Source: Siphonodentalium dalli
Taxonomy: Eukaryota > Mollusca > Scaphopoda > Gadilida > Siphonodentaliidae
DNA: 64,000 nucleotides
Direction: 5' to 3'
Assembly (NCBI GenBank): GCA_032622095.1
Contig: CP136063.1
Location: forward strand, 64,679,897 to 64,743,896
The position numbers and the translations under genes are program-made. The notes beneath the pieces are model-generated. The model made no database searches and had not been told where the DNA came from. It was given only the letters and a program-made list of their open reading frames with translations. Shown piece after piece: positions 32,764-44,800 of this stretch; position 1 is the first letter of the stretch, and the number at the start of each line of letters is the position of its first letter.

Positions 32764-34495
32764 TCAGTGGTCGTGTTCAAACAAGAACAATATGCGCCAG
32801 TTCAAGTGGCATAAACAACGTTAACCCATGGGACCTAACAAATAACCCAAAAAATTGGACAGTGGCTCATTTGCGACATGAGTTGAATGATCTGGACATC
32901 ATTGTTCCAGAGTCAATAAAAAAAAAAGAGCTGTTAAAACTCCTTGAAGCCAACAAGATGCGAGCCATGGCCACTGCCACCAACCAGCAACGGCACATGC
33001 ATTCTACACCAATTCCATCTGTTCCGATGGCAGAAAGTTCAAGTGACTTCGGTGACATCCAACCTGCAGATGGCATGTATCAACATGTTCCGCACAGTGG
33101 CCATCCCGAAGTTGTCCCCACATCCGTGGGTTCGGCAGTTCCAGCTGCGATGGAATCCCAAAAGGATTCGACCATATCCTCTCTTCTGGCAGCAAATCGT
33201 GCTTTGGTTTCACAGATAGAGACTATGTCCAACCGGACAACAACTCAACCTGCAGCAGCGCTTTCATCACTCTGAATATATACCTTTGTCATCCTCAAAC
33301 ATGGTTCAGACACCAGAACAGATGAATCCTTTGTTCGGCTCCAGTGGTGTGCCATTGGGCAGCCTACCCAATATTGATTGCGATGTCTCCCAGTCCTTGA
33401 GAAGAGACATTCTATCAGGCAAGGACGTCAATTTAGCTAGCCTGATTATGCCACCACTGGACTCCTCTGACTCCAACAGCAAGGCATCCGATAAATATGA
33501 TGCCAGACTGTCTCATTCTTTAACTCTGTCAGAGTTCATTCGCGCTTTTGGTAAATATAAAGGCATCATTTGCGAGGTATTCACTCAAAGGGTGCAGGAG
33601 CTGGAGTCATACTTGGCTGATATAATCTCCATCTCCACTCAGTAAGTCAGTATGGTGATGGATTCTATGCATACCATAGTAACCATACTGCTTTTTTCAG
33701 CAAAAGCTGCAGCCTGGCTAGCCCGGGGCACTAAAGTTGACTGGGGCCTACGTGACCATGCACTTTAATGCTCAATATTCACTAGCCAAAAAACCATTGC
33801 TTGCTTTGTCTGTCAAAATAGGTTTCACACGGCAAAATTTTGCCCCATTAACGCTGGTTCAAAAGGGCTCGATCAAAGCGCAAGCAATCGTCGTTCCAAT
33901 TTTGGTTCTTCAAATTTGTCAATGCCCAGTGCAACAATCACACCCAGCTTGCAATTCAATTCAGTAAAGTGTTGCACTTTCGGAACCAATTGCAAGTACC
34001 AGCATGTCTGTCTGTCTTGTAATGGGCCACATTCAAAGCAAGTATGCAGCCAGAAAGTGGTCCGTTCCAAGACTTTTTATCAGACTACGAACTTCGATTC
34101 TAAATGACTCCAATATAATTCAGACAAAGCAAGCTTAATTCCTTGTGGCATTGAAACTCCCGTCAATGTTACGTTTCTGTCGACAGCATTGTGTTGCTAC
34201 CCAGATCGAGACTTTGTAAATTTTCTGATAAATGGTTTTTCCAATGGTTTTGATACTGGCATTCAGGCTCTGCCACCCAATCCACTATCTTTGAGAAACT
34301 TGCAGTCGGCAACTTCAAACCCTGAAGCAGTAGACACATTATTGGACAAGAATTATCTAAGGGTTTCATTTTCGGTCCTTTTGACGAACCCCCATTTGTC
34401 AATTTCAGAATTAACCCCATTGGCATTGCAGAACGAAAAATATCAGGAAAGAAACGGCTTATAGTTGATTTATCGGCTCCACACGATATCTCGTA
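32764..34495 (+). pseudogene. DIRS-like retroelement: ORF1 and start of RT, broken
   Basis: Segments in order: a SAP-like motif (N-W-T-V-A-H-L-R-H-E-L; K-K-K-E-L-L-K-L-L) at 32853-32950; a conserved gag-like frame at 33286-33645 (L-R-R-D-I-L-S-G-K-D-V-N-L-A-S; L-S-E-F-I-R-A-F-G-K-Y-K); after a frameshift, a CCHC-type knuckle near 33815 and a Cys/His pair of fingers at 33968-34060 (C-C-T-F-G-T-N-C-K-Y-Q-H; C-L-S-C-N-G-P-H); then 34180-34495, where two frames jointly give the N-terminal RT motif of DIRS elements (G-P-F-D-E-P-P-F; I-G-I-A-E-R; L-I-V-D-L-S). Sequence ends there, before the palm motifs. Several shifts and stops mark a dead fragment. Confidence 0.65.
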
Positions 34496-34673
34496 AACAC
34501 TAACTGCCACCATCCTTTATCTGGGCTTTGGACCAGCAGACTTTTAGTCAGGCGGATTTAAAGATATGTTTTTGTTACTTTTTCCCTTCTGGGAAGTTTC
34601 TATATCTCCTAATTTGCAGAAGATAAAATTCATAATTGAGGTGCCCAATGGGTGAACATCACCAACTTCAACT

Positions 34674-37620
34674 GGACGCTATTTAGTTTGTGCAACCCTG
34701 TTTATCTGATTTCCATTTTAGTGTCATGCAGCACTTAATGTGACACCATCAGGAAGTCGCACAGGCAACATTTTATCATACAAATTATACAACTGAGAGA
34801 TGTTTGTGAATCGCTATAAGTCACACACATAATGGAAGCACAGGTTAATATAGACGATGGGAGGTGGGTGGACTATCTTCCAACAAAGAGATGTTTGCGA
34901 TTCGCTATAAGTCAGACACATGAAGGAAGCACAGGTTAACATGGAGGTCGTATGAGACATGACAACGATGGGAGGTGGGTGGACCATCTTCCAACAAAGA
35001 GATGTTTGCGATTCGCTATAAGTCAGACACATGATGGAAGCACAGGTTAACATGGAGGTCGTATGCGACATGACGACGATGGGAGGCGGGTGGACTATCT
35101 TCCAACAAAGAGATGTTTGCGATTCGCTATAAGTCAGACACATGAAGGAAGCACAGGTTAACATAGAGGTCGTATGCGACATGACAACGATGGGAGAAGG
35201 GTGGATCATCTTCCAACAAAGACATGACAGAAGTACATGTTTTGGGGCTGTGGAAATCAATGTTGTCTACAATAAGACAACATAGAACAATCATGCAACA
35301 GAGACATGACAGAACACATATTATGGTGATGTAAAAATCGCAATTGGTGAATCAATTTCGCGGCAAAAGCCGAGATTCCTGGACACTATCTAGTTGTGTG
35401 CACCCCTGTTCATTTGATTTCCATTTTAGTGTCACACAGCACTCAATATGACACCATCAGAACGTCACACAGGCAACATTTTATCATACGAATTATACAA
35501 CTGAGAGATGTTTGTGATTCGCTATAAGTCACACACATAACGGAAGAACAGGTTAATATAGACGTTGTATGCGACATGACCACGATGAGAGGTGGGTGGA
35601 CTATCTTCCAACAAAGAGATGTTTGCGATTCGCTATAAGTCAGACACATGATGGAAGCACAGGTTAACATGGAGGTCGTATGCGACATGACCACGATGGG
35701 AGGTGGGTGGACTATCTTCCAACAAAGAGATGTTTGCGATTCGCTATAAGTCAAACACATGACGGAAGCACAGGTTAACATGGAGGTCGTATGCGACATG
35801 ACGACGATGGGAGGAGGGTGGACTATCTTCCAACAAAGAGATGTTTGCGATTCGCTATACGACAGACACATGACGGAAGCACAGGTTAACATGGAGGTCG
35901 TATGCGACATGACGACGATGGGAGGAGGGTGGACTATCTTCCAACAAAGAGATGTTTGCGATTCGCTATACGACAGACACATGACGGAAGCACAGGTTAA
36001 CATGGAGGTCGTATGCGACATGACAACGATGGGAGAAGGGTGGATCATCTTCCAACAAAGACATGACAGAAGTACATGTTATGTCGCTGTGGCAATCAAT
36101 GTTGTCTACAATAAGACAACATAGAACAATCATGCAACAGAGACATGACAGAACACATATTATGGTGATGTAAAAATCGCAATTGGTGAATCAATTTCGA
36201 GGCAAAAGCCGAGATTCCTGGACACTATCTAGTTGTGTGCACCCCTGTTCATTTGATTTCCATTTTAGTGTCACACAGCACTCAATATGACACCATCAGA
36301 ACGTCACACAGGCAATATTTTATCATACGAATTATACAACTGAGAGATGTTTGTGATTCACTATAAGTCACACACATAACGGAAGCACAGGTTAATATAG
36401 ACGTTGTATGCGACATGACCACGATGGGAGGTGGGTGGACTATCTTCCAACAAAGAGATGTTTGCGATTCGCTATAAGTCAGACACATGACGGAAGCACA
36501 GGTTAACATGGAGGTCGTATGCGACATGACGACGATGGGAGGAGGGTGGACTATCTTCCAACAAAGAGATGTTTGCGATTCGCTATACGACAGACACATG
36601 ACGGAAGCACAGGTTAACATGGAGGTCGTATGCGACATGACGACGATGGGAGGAGGGTGGACTATCTTCCAACAAAGAGATGTTTGCGATTCGCTATACG
36701 ACAGACACATGACAGAAGCACAGGTTAACATGGAGGTCGTATGCGACATGACGACGATGGGAGGAGGGTGGACTATCTTCCAACAAAGAGATGTTTGCGA
36801 TTCGCTATAAGTCATACACATGACGGAAGCACAGGTTAACATGGAGGTCGTATGCGACATGACGACGATGGGAGGAGGGTGGACTATCTTCCAACAAAGA
36901 GATGTTTGCGATTCGCTATAAGTCATACACATGACGGAAGCACAGGTTAACATGGAGGTCGTATGCGACATGATGACGATGGGAGGAGGGTGGACTATCT
37001 TCCAACAAAGAGATGTTTGCGATTCGCTATACGACATACACATGACGGAAGCACAGGTTAACATGGAGGTCGTATGCGACATGACGACGATGGGAGGAGG
37101 GTGGACTATCTTCCAAAAAAAAGAGATGTTTGCGATTCGCTATAAGTCAGACACATGACGGAAGCACAGGTTAACATGGAGGTCGTATGCGACATGACAA
37201 CGATGGGAGAAGGGTGGATCATCTTCCAACAAAGACATGACATAAGTACATGTTATGGCGCTGTGGAAATCAATGTTGTCTACAATAAGACGAATGTTAT
37301 GTTGATGTCAAAATCGCAATTGGTGAATCAATTTTGAGCCAAAAGTCGAGATTCGCTGGACACTATTTAGTTGTGTGCATCCCTGTTCATCTGATTTTTA
37401 TTTTATTGTCATGCAGCACTCAATATGACACCATCAGGACGTCGCACAGGCAACATTTTATCATACAAATTATTACACTGGAAGTTGTTTGCGACTCAAT
37501 ATAAATCAGACACATGACAGAAGTGGTATGCGATATGATGATGGAGGGTGGACTGTTTTCCAACAGAGATGTGACAGAAGCACATGTTATGGTGACGTCA
37601 AAAATCACAATTGGTGAATC
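34674..37620 (+). repeat. 111 bp minisatellite derived from a fibrinogen-related (FReD) exon, in higher-order units
   Basis: The 111 bp monomer (37 codons) encodes V-V-C-D-M-T-T-M-G-G-G-W-T-I-F-Q-Q-R, the start signature of fibrinogen C-terminal domains (V-x-C-D-M...G-G-G-W-T-x-x-Q-R-R). Four higher-order units begin at about 34674, 35380, 36219 and 37358. Each has a shared ~130 bp head (gacactat.tagtt.gtgcaccc...) and a shared tail. They contain about 4, 5, 8 and 1 monomer junctions ('gatgtttgcgattcgctat'). Because 111 is a multiple of 3, open frames persist on both strands (121, 107 and 75 codons plus; up to 266 codons minus). There is no start, signal peptide or remainder of the FReD, so it is not a functional lectin gene. 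Confidence 0.75.
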
Positions 37621-37869
37621 AATAACTCCAAAAAAATACTGTCGGATATGTCAGGTTCAAATACAAATAATTGGAATTTCAAGCTTTTTGCACCGGTCCT
37701 GGGGGGGAGATGATGTGTTACACCGGACAATGTGCGATGTCAGGGGGTTAATTCAAGGTACTAGATCGGTGGCCTGTGGGTTAATTCCTGGTACTAGTAT
37801 GGTGGCCTGTGTTCCAGAAAGATGACTGTAATATGGAAAATGTCCCAGTAAGTGCTAGATAACGAGCTA

Positions 37870-38042
37870 CAGTAATGCCCTAATTAATCGACCCCTTAAC
37901 CACAGCAGAATTATGGGTAACTTTTCAGGATTTAGTCGAGAGCTTTCCGATGAATGGCAACAAGCCATATTTCCGACTAAATCCTGAAAAGTTACCCATA
38001 ATTCTGCTGTGGTTAAGGGGTCGATTACTTAGAGCATTACTG
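37870..38042. mobile_element. Palindromic mariner-type MITE, copy 1
   Basis: A near-perfect palindrome, flanked by TA on both sides (37868-37869, 38043-38044), with ends CAGTAATGCCCTAA / ...GCATTACTG and internal landmarks 'ttaaccacagcagaattatg', 'ggataacttttcagg'-like. Other copies: 40585-41178, 60859-61049, 62613-63001, 63818-64000. Confidence 0.8.
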
Positions 38043-38074
38043 TAGACTGCCACCTAAAAAAAGCTCCACTCTCC

Positions 38075-38242
38075 GGCAAGAAGAAACCACTAGAACACTG
38101 GAAAGTTAACTGTGACGTGTACCCTGGCCCGAGTCACCTGGTAGCCCTTTATCGGACAATTCCTGCTTCATCAGCACCAGTGGAGCGACTACAGTACATA
38201 TATTGCAGGGAGAATCTCAGACCAGATCGCTGTCTGATGTGA
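38075..38242 (+). pseudogene. Relic of a hAT transposase C-terminal dimerisation domain
   Basis: The frame reads P-L-E-H-W-K-V-N, then Y-R-T-I-P-A-S-S-A-P-V-E-R and R-E-N-L-R-P, ending in TGA. The 'P-L-x-W-W...L-A...I-P-A-T-S-A-P-V-E-R-V-F-S' pattern is the hAT C-terminal signature. The F-S-x-A-G part has been lost. It is unrelated in position to the full hAT at 54426. Confidence 0.55.
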
Positions 38243-38446
38243 CATTCGAGCGTGTGATGATGGTTAGGTGTAACCATGACATCGAATAACATGTATGTTT
38301 CTGATTATAGTGATTTATATAACTTACATGTATGTTTATGATCATAGTGAATTATATAACTTATGTGCCAATTGTTATTTCATATTACATGTATGTTGTC
38401 TGTATTCATGTTTTATCATCAATAAATAGATAGAACAACACAAGTG

Positions 38447-38575
38447 TGTGAACTGGTTAACGTTATTGCACGAGTTTGTTGAGATGCGATAGTAAAACGA
38501 GAACCGGAGGTTCGAGTTTTACCTCGCGGGACAACAAACGAGTGAAATAACGTTAACATGTTCACAAAACTCTTA
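38447..38575. repeat. Short foldback element
   Basis: Arms GTGAACTGGTTAACGTTATT... and ...AATAACGTTAACATGTTCAC, with inner CACGAGTTTGTTG / CAACAAACGAGTG, around a centre near 38510. Just upstream (38283-38370) a ~55 bp unit with 'acatgtatgtt..tgat.atagtga' is duplicated. Confidence 0.65.
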
Positions 38576-39344
38576 ATATTGCAGCTTGTAACATACTAAC
38601 ATTTAGGTCGATATTGTTGTATTTAATTGAACAAACATGTGCTTAATGTAGACTATACCCCATAATTTAGCGAAGACATTTTCTGTAAAAGTTGACATCG
38701 CTAGTGACGTTGATGATGTAATAAGTTTGTATTGTTCAAGAACAATACACTTTTTTTATTGAACGTTTCAATTTTATATTTTTCTGTATTTCGCACAAAT
38801 ATGACACTGGGTGTGCAATAAAACAGAAAACACAACAACCTCTTGTTCTTAAGTATATATATACATGTATGTACAATATAGAATTCATATCACTAAGATG
38901 ACAGAACCAACTACATGTATGTACAGTATAGAATTCATATCACTAAGATGACAGAACCAACTACATGTACATGTATGTTTACAAAATACTGTAGGGTAAT
39001 TTCCAGTTCAATTTATACAAATATCAACCAGTTTTTACTTTAAATTTTATGTAACTGTACATGGTAAGTTTATTCAACTGCGCCAGTTTTACTATGCCTT
39101 GATTAATGGACCTTCAAAATGTTATTTAATAAACTTTACAGTGGACATTACTTATGCAGAACACGTCAGATGCTCAATAAATTTGGGAGGACGCATGCCA
39201 TATTTACAGAAGGCACAGAACATGTTTCAATTTTGGGCTGAATCGGACATACAAATGATATATTATAAACAGACAAAATAATTTTGTTTCATTTCAATAA
39301 TATATGTCATGCACTTGTATGTTACATTTATGTAACTGCTTCAG
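38576..39344. other. Interval without recognisable gene
   Basis: Contains a ~53 bp direct duplication (38860-38965: 'catgtatgtaca.tatagaattcatatcactaagatgacagaacc'). No exon supported before the acceptor at 39344. Confidence 0.5.
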
Positions 39345-39510
39345 GCAGGAAATCCTACCAAGCAAAACATCTGCTGACTATTGAAAAGAAGATTGTGACA
39401 AGACCAGTCACATCCTTCGAGAATGTTATGCAGATGATGTTTGTGTCATACTACATGCTGAATCTTCGTTATCCTGAATCATTGGAATCCACACTGGAAT
39501 TCATTCAGAA
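39345..39510 (+). CDS. Lone coding exon of an uncharacterised gene
   Basis: Bounded by acceptor tgcttcag (39337-39344) and consensus donor GTAAGT (39511). It encodes L-L-T-I-E-K-K-I-V-T, F-E-N-V-M-Q-M-M-F-V-S-Y-Y-M-L-N-L-R-Y-P and T-L-E-F-I-Q-K. The 'Y-x-L-N-L-x-Y-P...T-x-E-F-I-Q-K' pattern recurs in unnamed animal proteins I recall, but no function is known to me. The exit phase (2) does not fit the first BEN-gene exon (phase 0), so it belongs to another gene or needs intermediate exons. Confidence 0.5.
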
Positions 39511-40584
39511 GTAAGTAGTTATTTTACCTCTTAAGATTAAGTCAACATAAGAACTACAGACAGACATTAAATTTTGAGCTTGGTCATACTTATTTTGGAA
39601 GAGCTATTGTAATTTTTCATTTAAAGATGCATGCCTGGGTTAGAGGACAATTTTTCGACCCCTGATATTTTTGTTTGAATGACTATTACTCATTTCAAAT
39701 TGCTTAATATTTTATGTCCCTGAAACGATTTGAATCAAACATATCAGGTGTCAAAAATTTGTGCATTAACCCGGCATGCATCTTTAAAAACAAATTTCAT
39801 AACGCGACTATATAGCTTTGGTCGTTATATCGATATAAAAAAAATAGATGGCGATGCAGCGTAAAATAAAACATGCACTCATTGTTTTTTGGAACGGTGG
39901 ATCAATTAAGGACAATATTTTTTCAAAATATAACAAACAATTTGGAACAAAATGATTTCGTACGAGTCATGTGCTTTGGCATACATGTACTGTTCTGATA
40001 CACCGACAATTCATATCCTTTTATCGCAAATAAATAGCCATGTGACTTCTGTGTCAATTATGTTCTCAGCCCACAAGATATTGGTACACAGAGACTCCAG
40101 ACAAGATGGCGTCCACCATGGTGGCCATTTGTTTTATATGCACCAGGTCTCTTTGATCACTGTTATAGTAAATGTGGTGTTACCACCTTTCCTTTGTCTC
40201 TTTGGGAAAAGATGGGCATCTTGGCATGATTTTATACATTTACATATTATAGAAGAGTCATTGACAAACACACATGTCCAGAGTATAATATACAATATAC
40301 ATTATGCTGAATAATATGTTTTTCCAACAGCTGGTATAAATAATCTGGTCAAAGCCGAAATGAGGCTAATAACGCAATGTCTGTTTCAAATCAATGAGTG
40401 CTACATGTATTGCTATCATAACAACACCCATGCATACATGTATATGTGCAGGAGATACAGTTACCTAAATTCAATATTGTCAAAGCAAATTTATTATTAT
40501 ATTATAAAATACCATCTGGTACAACATAGAACTGAATGATTCACTTCAATTTCCAGGATTGTGTGCAGGATACAACCACAGATA
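39511..40584. other. Interval without recognisable gene
   Basis: The 120-codon open frame at 39952-40314 lacks motifs, splice context and coding-like composition. Otherwise AT-rich non-coding. Confidence 0.45.
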
Positions 40585-41178
40585 CAGTAATGCCTTAACC
40601 CTTTACCCAACAGAAGGGCCCTGTGCCAATGCATTCTCTTATATATGCGAGTCGACCATAGGTCGCCTCGCATATATAAGAGAATGCATTGGCTTAACAC
40701 ATTAAAAATTATAAAATTGTTAAAGAATGTAAGAAAAAATGGTAAAAAGTGTTAAAAAAAGATTTTTTTTAGGCCAATGCATTCTCTTATATATGCGAGG
40801 CGACCTATGGTCGACTCGCATATATAAGAGAATGCATTGGCACAGGGCTAACTGTAACTATCACAATGTGGTCAAGGAGCCGGTTCCAATGATATCCATA
40901 TTTGTATGGTTCTATTGAGACAGACCGAAGATATTTTAGGCTGTTGAAGCTTTATTTGGCCGGTTTTGGCCGGTTTGTTGGGTAAAGGGTTAAGTAATCG
41001 ACCTCTTAACCAAAGCAGAATTATGGGTAACTTTTCAGGATTTATTCGGAAATATGGCTTGTTGCCACTCACCGAGAGCTTTCCGATGAATGGCAACAAG
41101 CCATATTTCCGACTAAATCCTGAAAAGTTACCCATAATTCTGCTTTGGTTAAGAGGTCGATTACTTAGGGCATTACTG
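40585..41178. mobile_element. Palindromic mariner-type MITE, copy 2, interrupted
   Basis: Same family as 37870-38042, flanked by TA (40583-40584, 41179-41180). Its left end CAGTAATGCC is cut off after 10 bases by a TTAA-type element (40599-40989) and resumes at 40994 (GTAATCGACC...). Confidence 0.8.
40599..40989. mobile_element. TTAA-flanked MITE (piggyBac-type) nested in the mariner-type MITE
   Basis: Termini CCCTTTACCCAACA / TGTTGGGTAAAGGG are flanked by TTAA at 40595-40598 and 40990-40993. It contains two long palindromes (about 40623-40692 and 40773-40841) in opposite orientation, made of CCAATGCATTCTCTTATATATG arms around a 'gtcgaccataggtcgcc' centre. TTAA duplication and a CCC start are piggyBac traits. 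It is non-coding. The autonomous partner is not the piggyBac at 27.6 kb as far as its ends can be judged. Confidence 0.75.
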
Positions 41179-41810
41179 TAGGAAACAAGCGGTCCAGCAT
41201 AAAGAAAAAAACGTACACGCACAAGAAACTGTTGAAGCTCTCTACAGAATTGGGACAGTCAGCCCTTGGCATCACAGAATGATGATGTTATTTGATTTAG
41301 GAGTAATCCAAATTTCCTTTGACATTTCCCCCTTTAATTCTACCTGTGATGTAGTCAGAATCAAACATTCACGTTTCCTTTGAGAATTTTTCACTCACAT
41401 GTTATGTGAGCTCTTTGAGGGTGAGGTTTTTGTTAACAGTAAATATTATGCTACCGAAAGCGCAGTTATGGAATGAGTTGCTGATGGCGATATGTAACTT
41501 TGCGCTGTCCACAACGTGTTCAATAAAAGATTCGATAAAAGATTCGACATTATGATGTAAGTAATAAAAAATGTGTTCTGTATTTATATAAAAATAATAA
41601 ATCTGAGTCAAAGGCTCATATAATGCAATAATCAATTGGGACATTTTTTTGTTACTATTTTATTACAGAATGTCAGGAAACTACATGTATATAAAACTTA
41701 TTATATTCCCCACCGAATTTGAGGTCTCCCTGATAAACTTGAAATGTAAACAAACGCTATAATTGTCACATATTATGCTATCCTTGTTTTATATGTTTTT
41801 TATTTTTCAG

Positions 41811-44800
41811 CTTGGAAATATCGGCCAACTACTAGAGAAAACACTGGAGAAACAGGAGACAATAGACCGCAAGTTGGAGAAAACGCTGGAGAAACAGGAG
41901 ACAATAGAGCGCAAGTTGGAGAGCTTTACAGACTTGCTAAATTGCCGCCAATGTTTGCGCTCTATATATAAGGTATTGTACCCAGCGAACAACAATTTTA
42001 ATAACAAGACAGTCAATGACTGTAGGGTCGCTCACCAGACTGTAAAGACGGAGAAGACTGGGACTCTGAAGACTACAATAGTCAGTACGTTGTTATAACA
42101 AAATTAGTCTTTCAAAATTTAAATTTAAAATTAAAAAAATTGTTTTATTTATAAAAAAATATATATATCAATAAGTAAAACCTAAGTTTTTTTTAACCTC
42201 ATTGAAAATTATCTATTTTTTGTTGTTAAATGAAGCAAGGAGTTAAATCTAAAAAATTAAATCTAAATTGTTTTTGTTTTTTTTTAAAGATATTGACCCT
42301 GGCTCCGCCCATGTTTGCCCAGTGATCCCATGTTAACAGATCTGAACCACAGAAAACCAAGGACCCTCCATGCCAAATATAAGCTTAATGGTTCTTGACA
42401 AGAAGTTGTTTTAAGACTTACTCTGGAGGAAAAGAGTTATGGCCCTGGCTTTGCAACTATTTGACTTGGTGACCTCATTTTAGTCATCTAGGCAACATCC
42501 ACACCAAATATGAACCCATTCAGTCTTATGGGTCTGGAGAAGAAGATGTTTAAACAATTTTTGATGGAAGGGCGGATGATGGCCGATGAGCTCCACAGGA
42601 GATTATTAATCACGGGAACCGATATATTAGTACCAAACTTGAACTCACCAACTCAAATAGTTTGTCCTATGGAGGGGGTTAAAGTTTTTGGAGTGAGTGG
42701 CTAATTCTTAAACTTATAAAGTTGTCTCTATTAGAAACAGTCTCAATCAACAAATGGTGGTCACACAAACTACAGAACCATTCATAGGGTAGAAATTAAT
42801 TCACTGAAAGGAAGTGTTAAAACTGTATAAACAATATATTTTCACTGACCCACCACTTAGTAGAGACCAAATGCTCCTGGGAATACACTGGCTGGAGAGA
42901 GCTGTGTGTGCTTGACTGGATTGTTGATACAACTGTCAGATTTGACATGTGGATAATTATCAACAGAGCAGACTGGTATTTTCATTGTAAGAGATCATAT
43001 CCTAGCATATACACAGGGTGTAATGCATTGTGACTGTGAAAGATATTTAAAACATGTGTTTGATAACAGGGATGATGGAAGCACCAATGACCTGTTGGAT
43101 GGTGGTTTATTTTGTATTGCAATAAGGCATCAGACTGCTGTCAAATTTTGCCAAGAATATTTCTATCTGAAAAATATGGATGAGGGTGAGAGGGTTCTTT
43201 AATATTTGTGTCTTTAATAATTAACTTTAAAAACAAAAATATTATTGAAATAAATAAAAAAAATATTCAATTTAAATATTTTTTTAATTGATCAAGGAGT
43301 TCAATAAAAAAAAATTGTTATGAGTTTGACCCAGTGACCACATTTGAACAAATCTGAACCCATTCGACCCGATGGTACAAGAGAAGAAATTGTTTTAAGA
43401 AATACTATGGAGGGAAAGAGTTATGGCCCTGTCTTCGCAACTATTTGACCCAGTGACCCCATTTCAACAAATCTGAATCTAAGTCATGTAGGGACCCTCT
43501 ATACCAAATCTAAGCTAAATAGGCCCAATGGTTTTTTCGAAGAAAGTTTTTTTTTTTTTAAAGAGTTATGTCCCTGGCTCTGCCCCTATTTAACCCAGTG
43601 ACCCCATTTTAACAAATCTGAATCTCAGTCATGTAGGGACCCTCTATACCAAATATAAGCTAAATAGGCCCAATGGTTTTTGAGAAGAAAGTGTTTTAAG
43701 AATTACCATGGAGGGAAAGAGTTATGGCCCTGGTTTCGCAACTATCTGACTTGGAGACCTCATTTTAACAAATCTGATTAACAGTAACCTAAGGAACATC
43801 CACAAACAATATGAACCCATTCGGTCCAATGGAACTTTAGAAGAAGATGTTCAAAGAATTGTTGATGGACGGACGGATGGACGGACGGATGGACGGACGG
43901 ATGGACGGACGGACGACGGACGAGTAGTGATGACTATAGCTCCACCGGAGACTTCGTCTCAGGTGAGCTAAAAACAGTTCGGGATCAATCCACTGTTTTT
44001 AGTGTAAACAAAGAACGCGCATTACAATAATGATACATGGAAATAATCTGAAAAAAGATATTTATGGTTATAGGATTTTTAAGAAGGTTATTTGGGGGAT
44101 TTGAAAACAAGCGGAATGGTTTTATTATGTCATCTCCCCTGTGATGAATATCCTGAGTGGTGTGGGAATGCAACGTTATAATAATAAGAAATCTGAGTAA
44201 TATATAACCACTCGGTTGTTTGTGTTCCAATTGTTTAGAACTTTAGATTCATTTATAGTTTGTATTTATTATACCCCCAACCTCACAACCTCACATGAGA
44301 GTATGTAAATACTGGATAATTACTCCACCATATTAGATCATGCGGCCTCGATAATTGTGTCATCGGCATCAATCATTTGTGACAGCTATTAACTCTAATA
44401 TATGAAAAAAAAATTCAATTTCAGAAATTGAATGTGAGGGACGTCATAAATGTGGCTTCAGGTGATGCCTTGCCATCATCTCCCTTGGCGTCACCCACAT
44501 CTAAATATATCATGTCGCCTAAGACTCCTGTGTCTAATGGGACACTTCAGACTACTGTGTCTAATGGGACAGTTCAGACTCCTGTGTCTAATGGGACACT
44601 TCAGACTCCTGTGTCTACAGAAAATTGCCCGTCTCCAGCTCACAATACTGTGTCTACTGAGAGTGACATATCAAATGGCGGTACAAATCCGAACGATTCA
44701 CAACCGGTACATGATAGTGGTGAGTGTAATTTTGATAATAAAAAAAAATTGGGGCTCCATGCAACAACCGGGTTTCAGAATCATGATGCTTATGACCTCT

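Noticed and set aside
34189-34464. Treating this 91-codon frame as an independent gene
   Set aside because: It is one of two frames that together give a broken DIRS-like RT N-terminus.
35443-36048. 201-codon minus-strand open frame (and 34814-35260)
   Set aside because: Same repeat artefact as above.
36282-37082. 266-codon minus-strand open frame
   Set aside because: It is the complement of the 111 bp FReD-derived array; the open frame follows from a unit length divisible by three, with no promoter, signal or non-repetitive coding.
39952-40314. 120-codon open frame
   Set aside because: Composition of random AT-rich DNA, no motif, no splice context.
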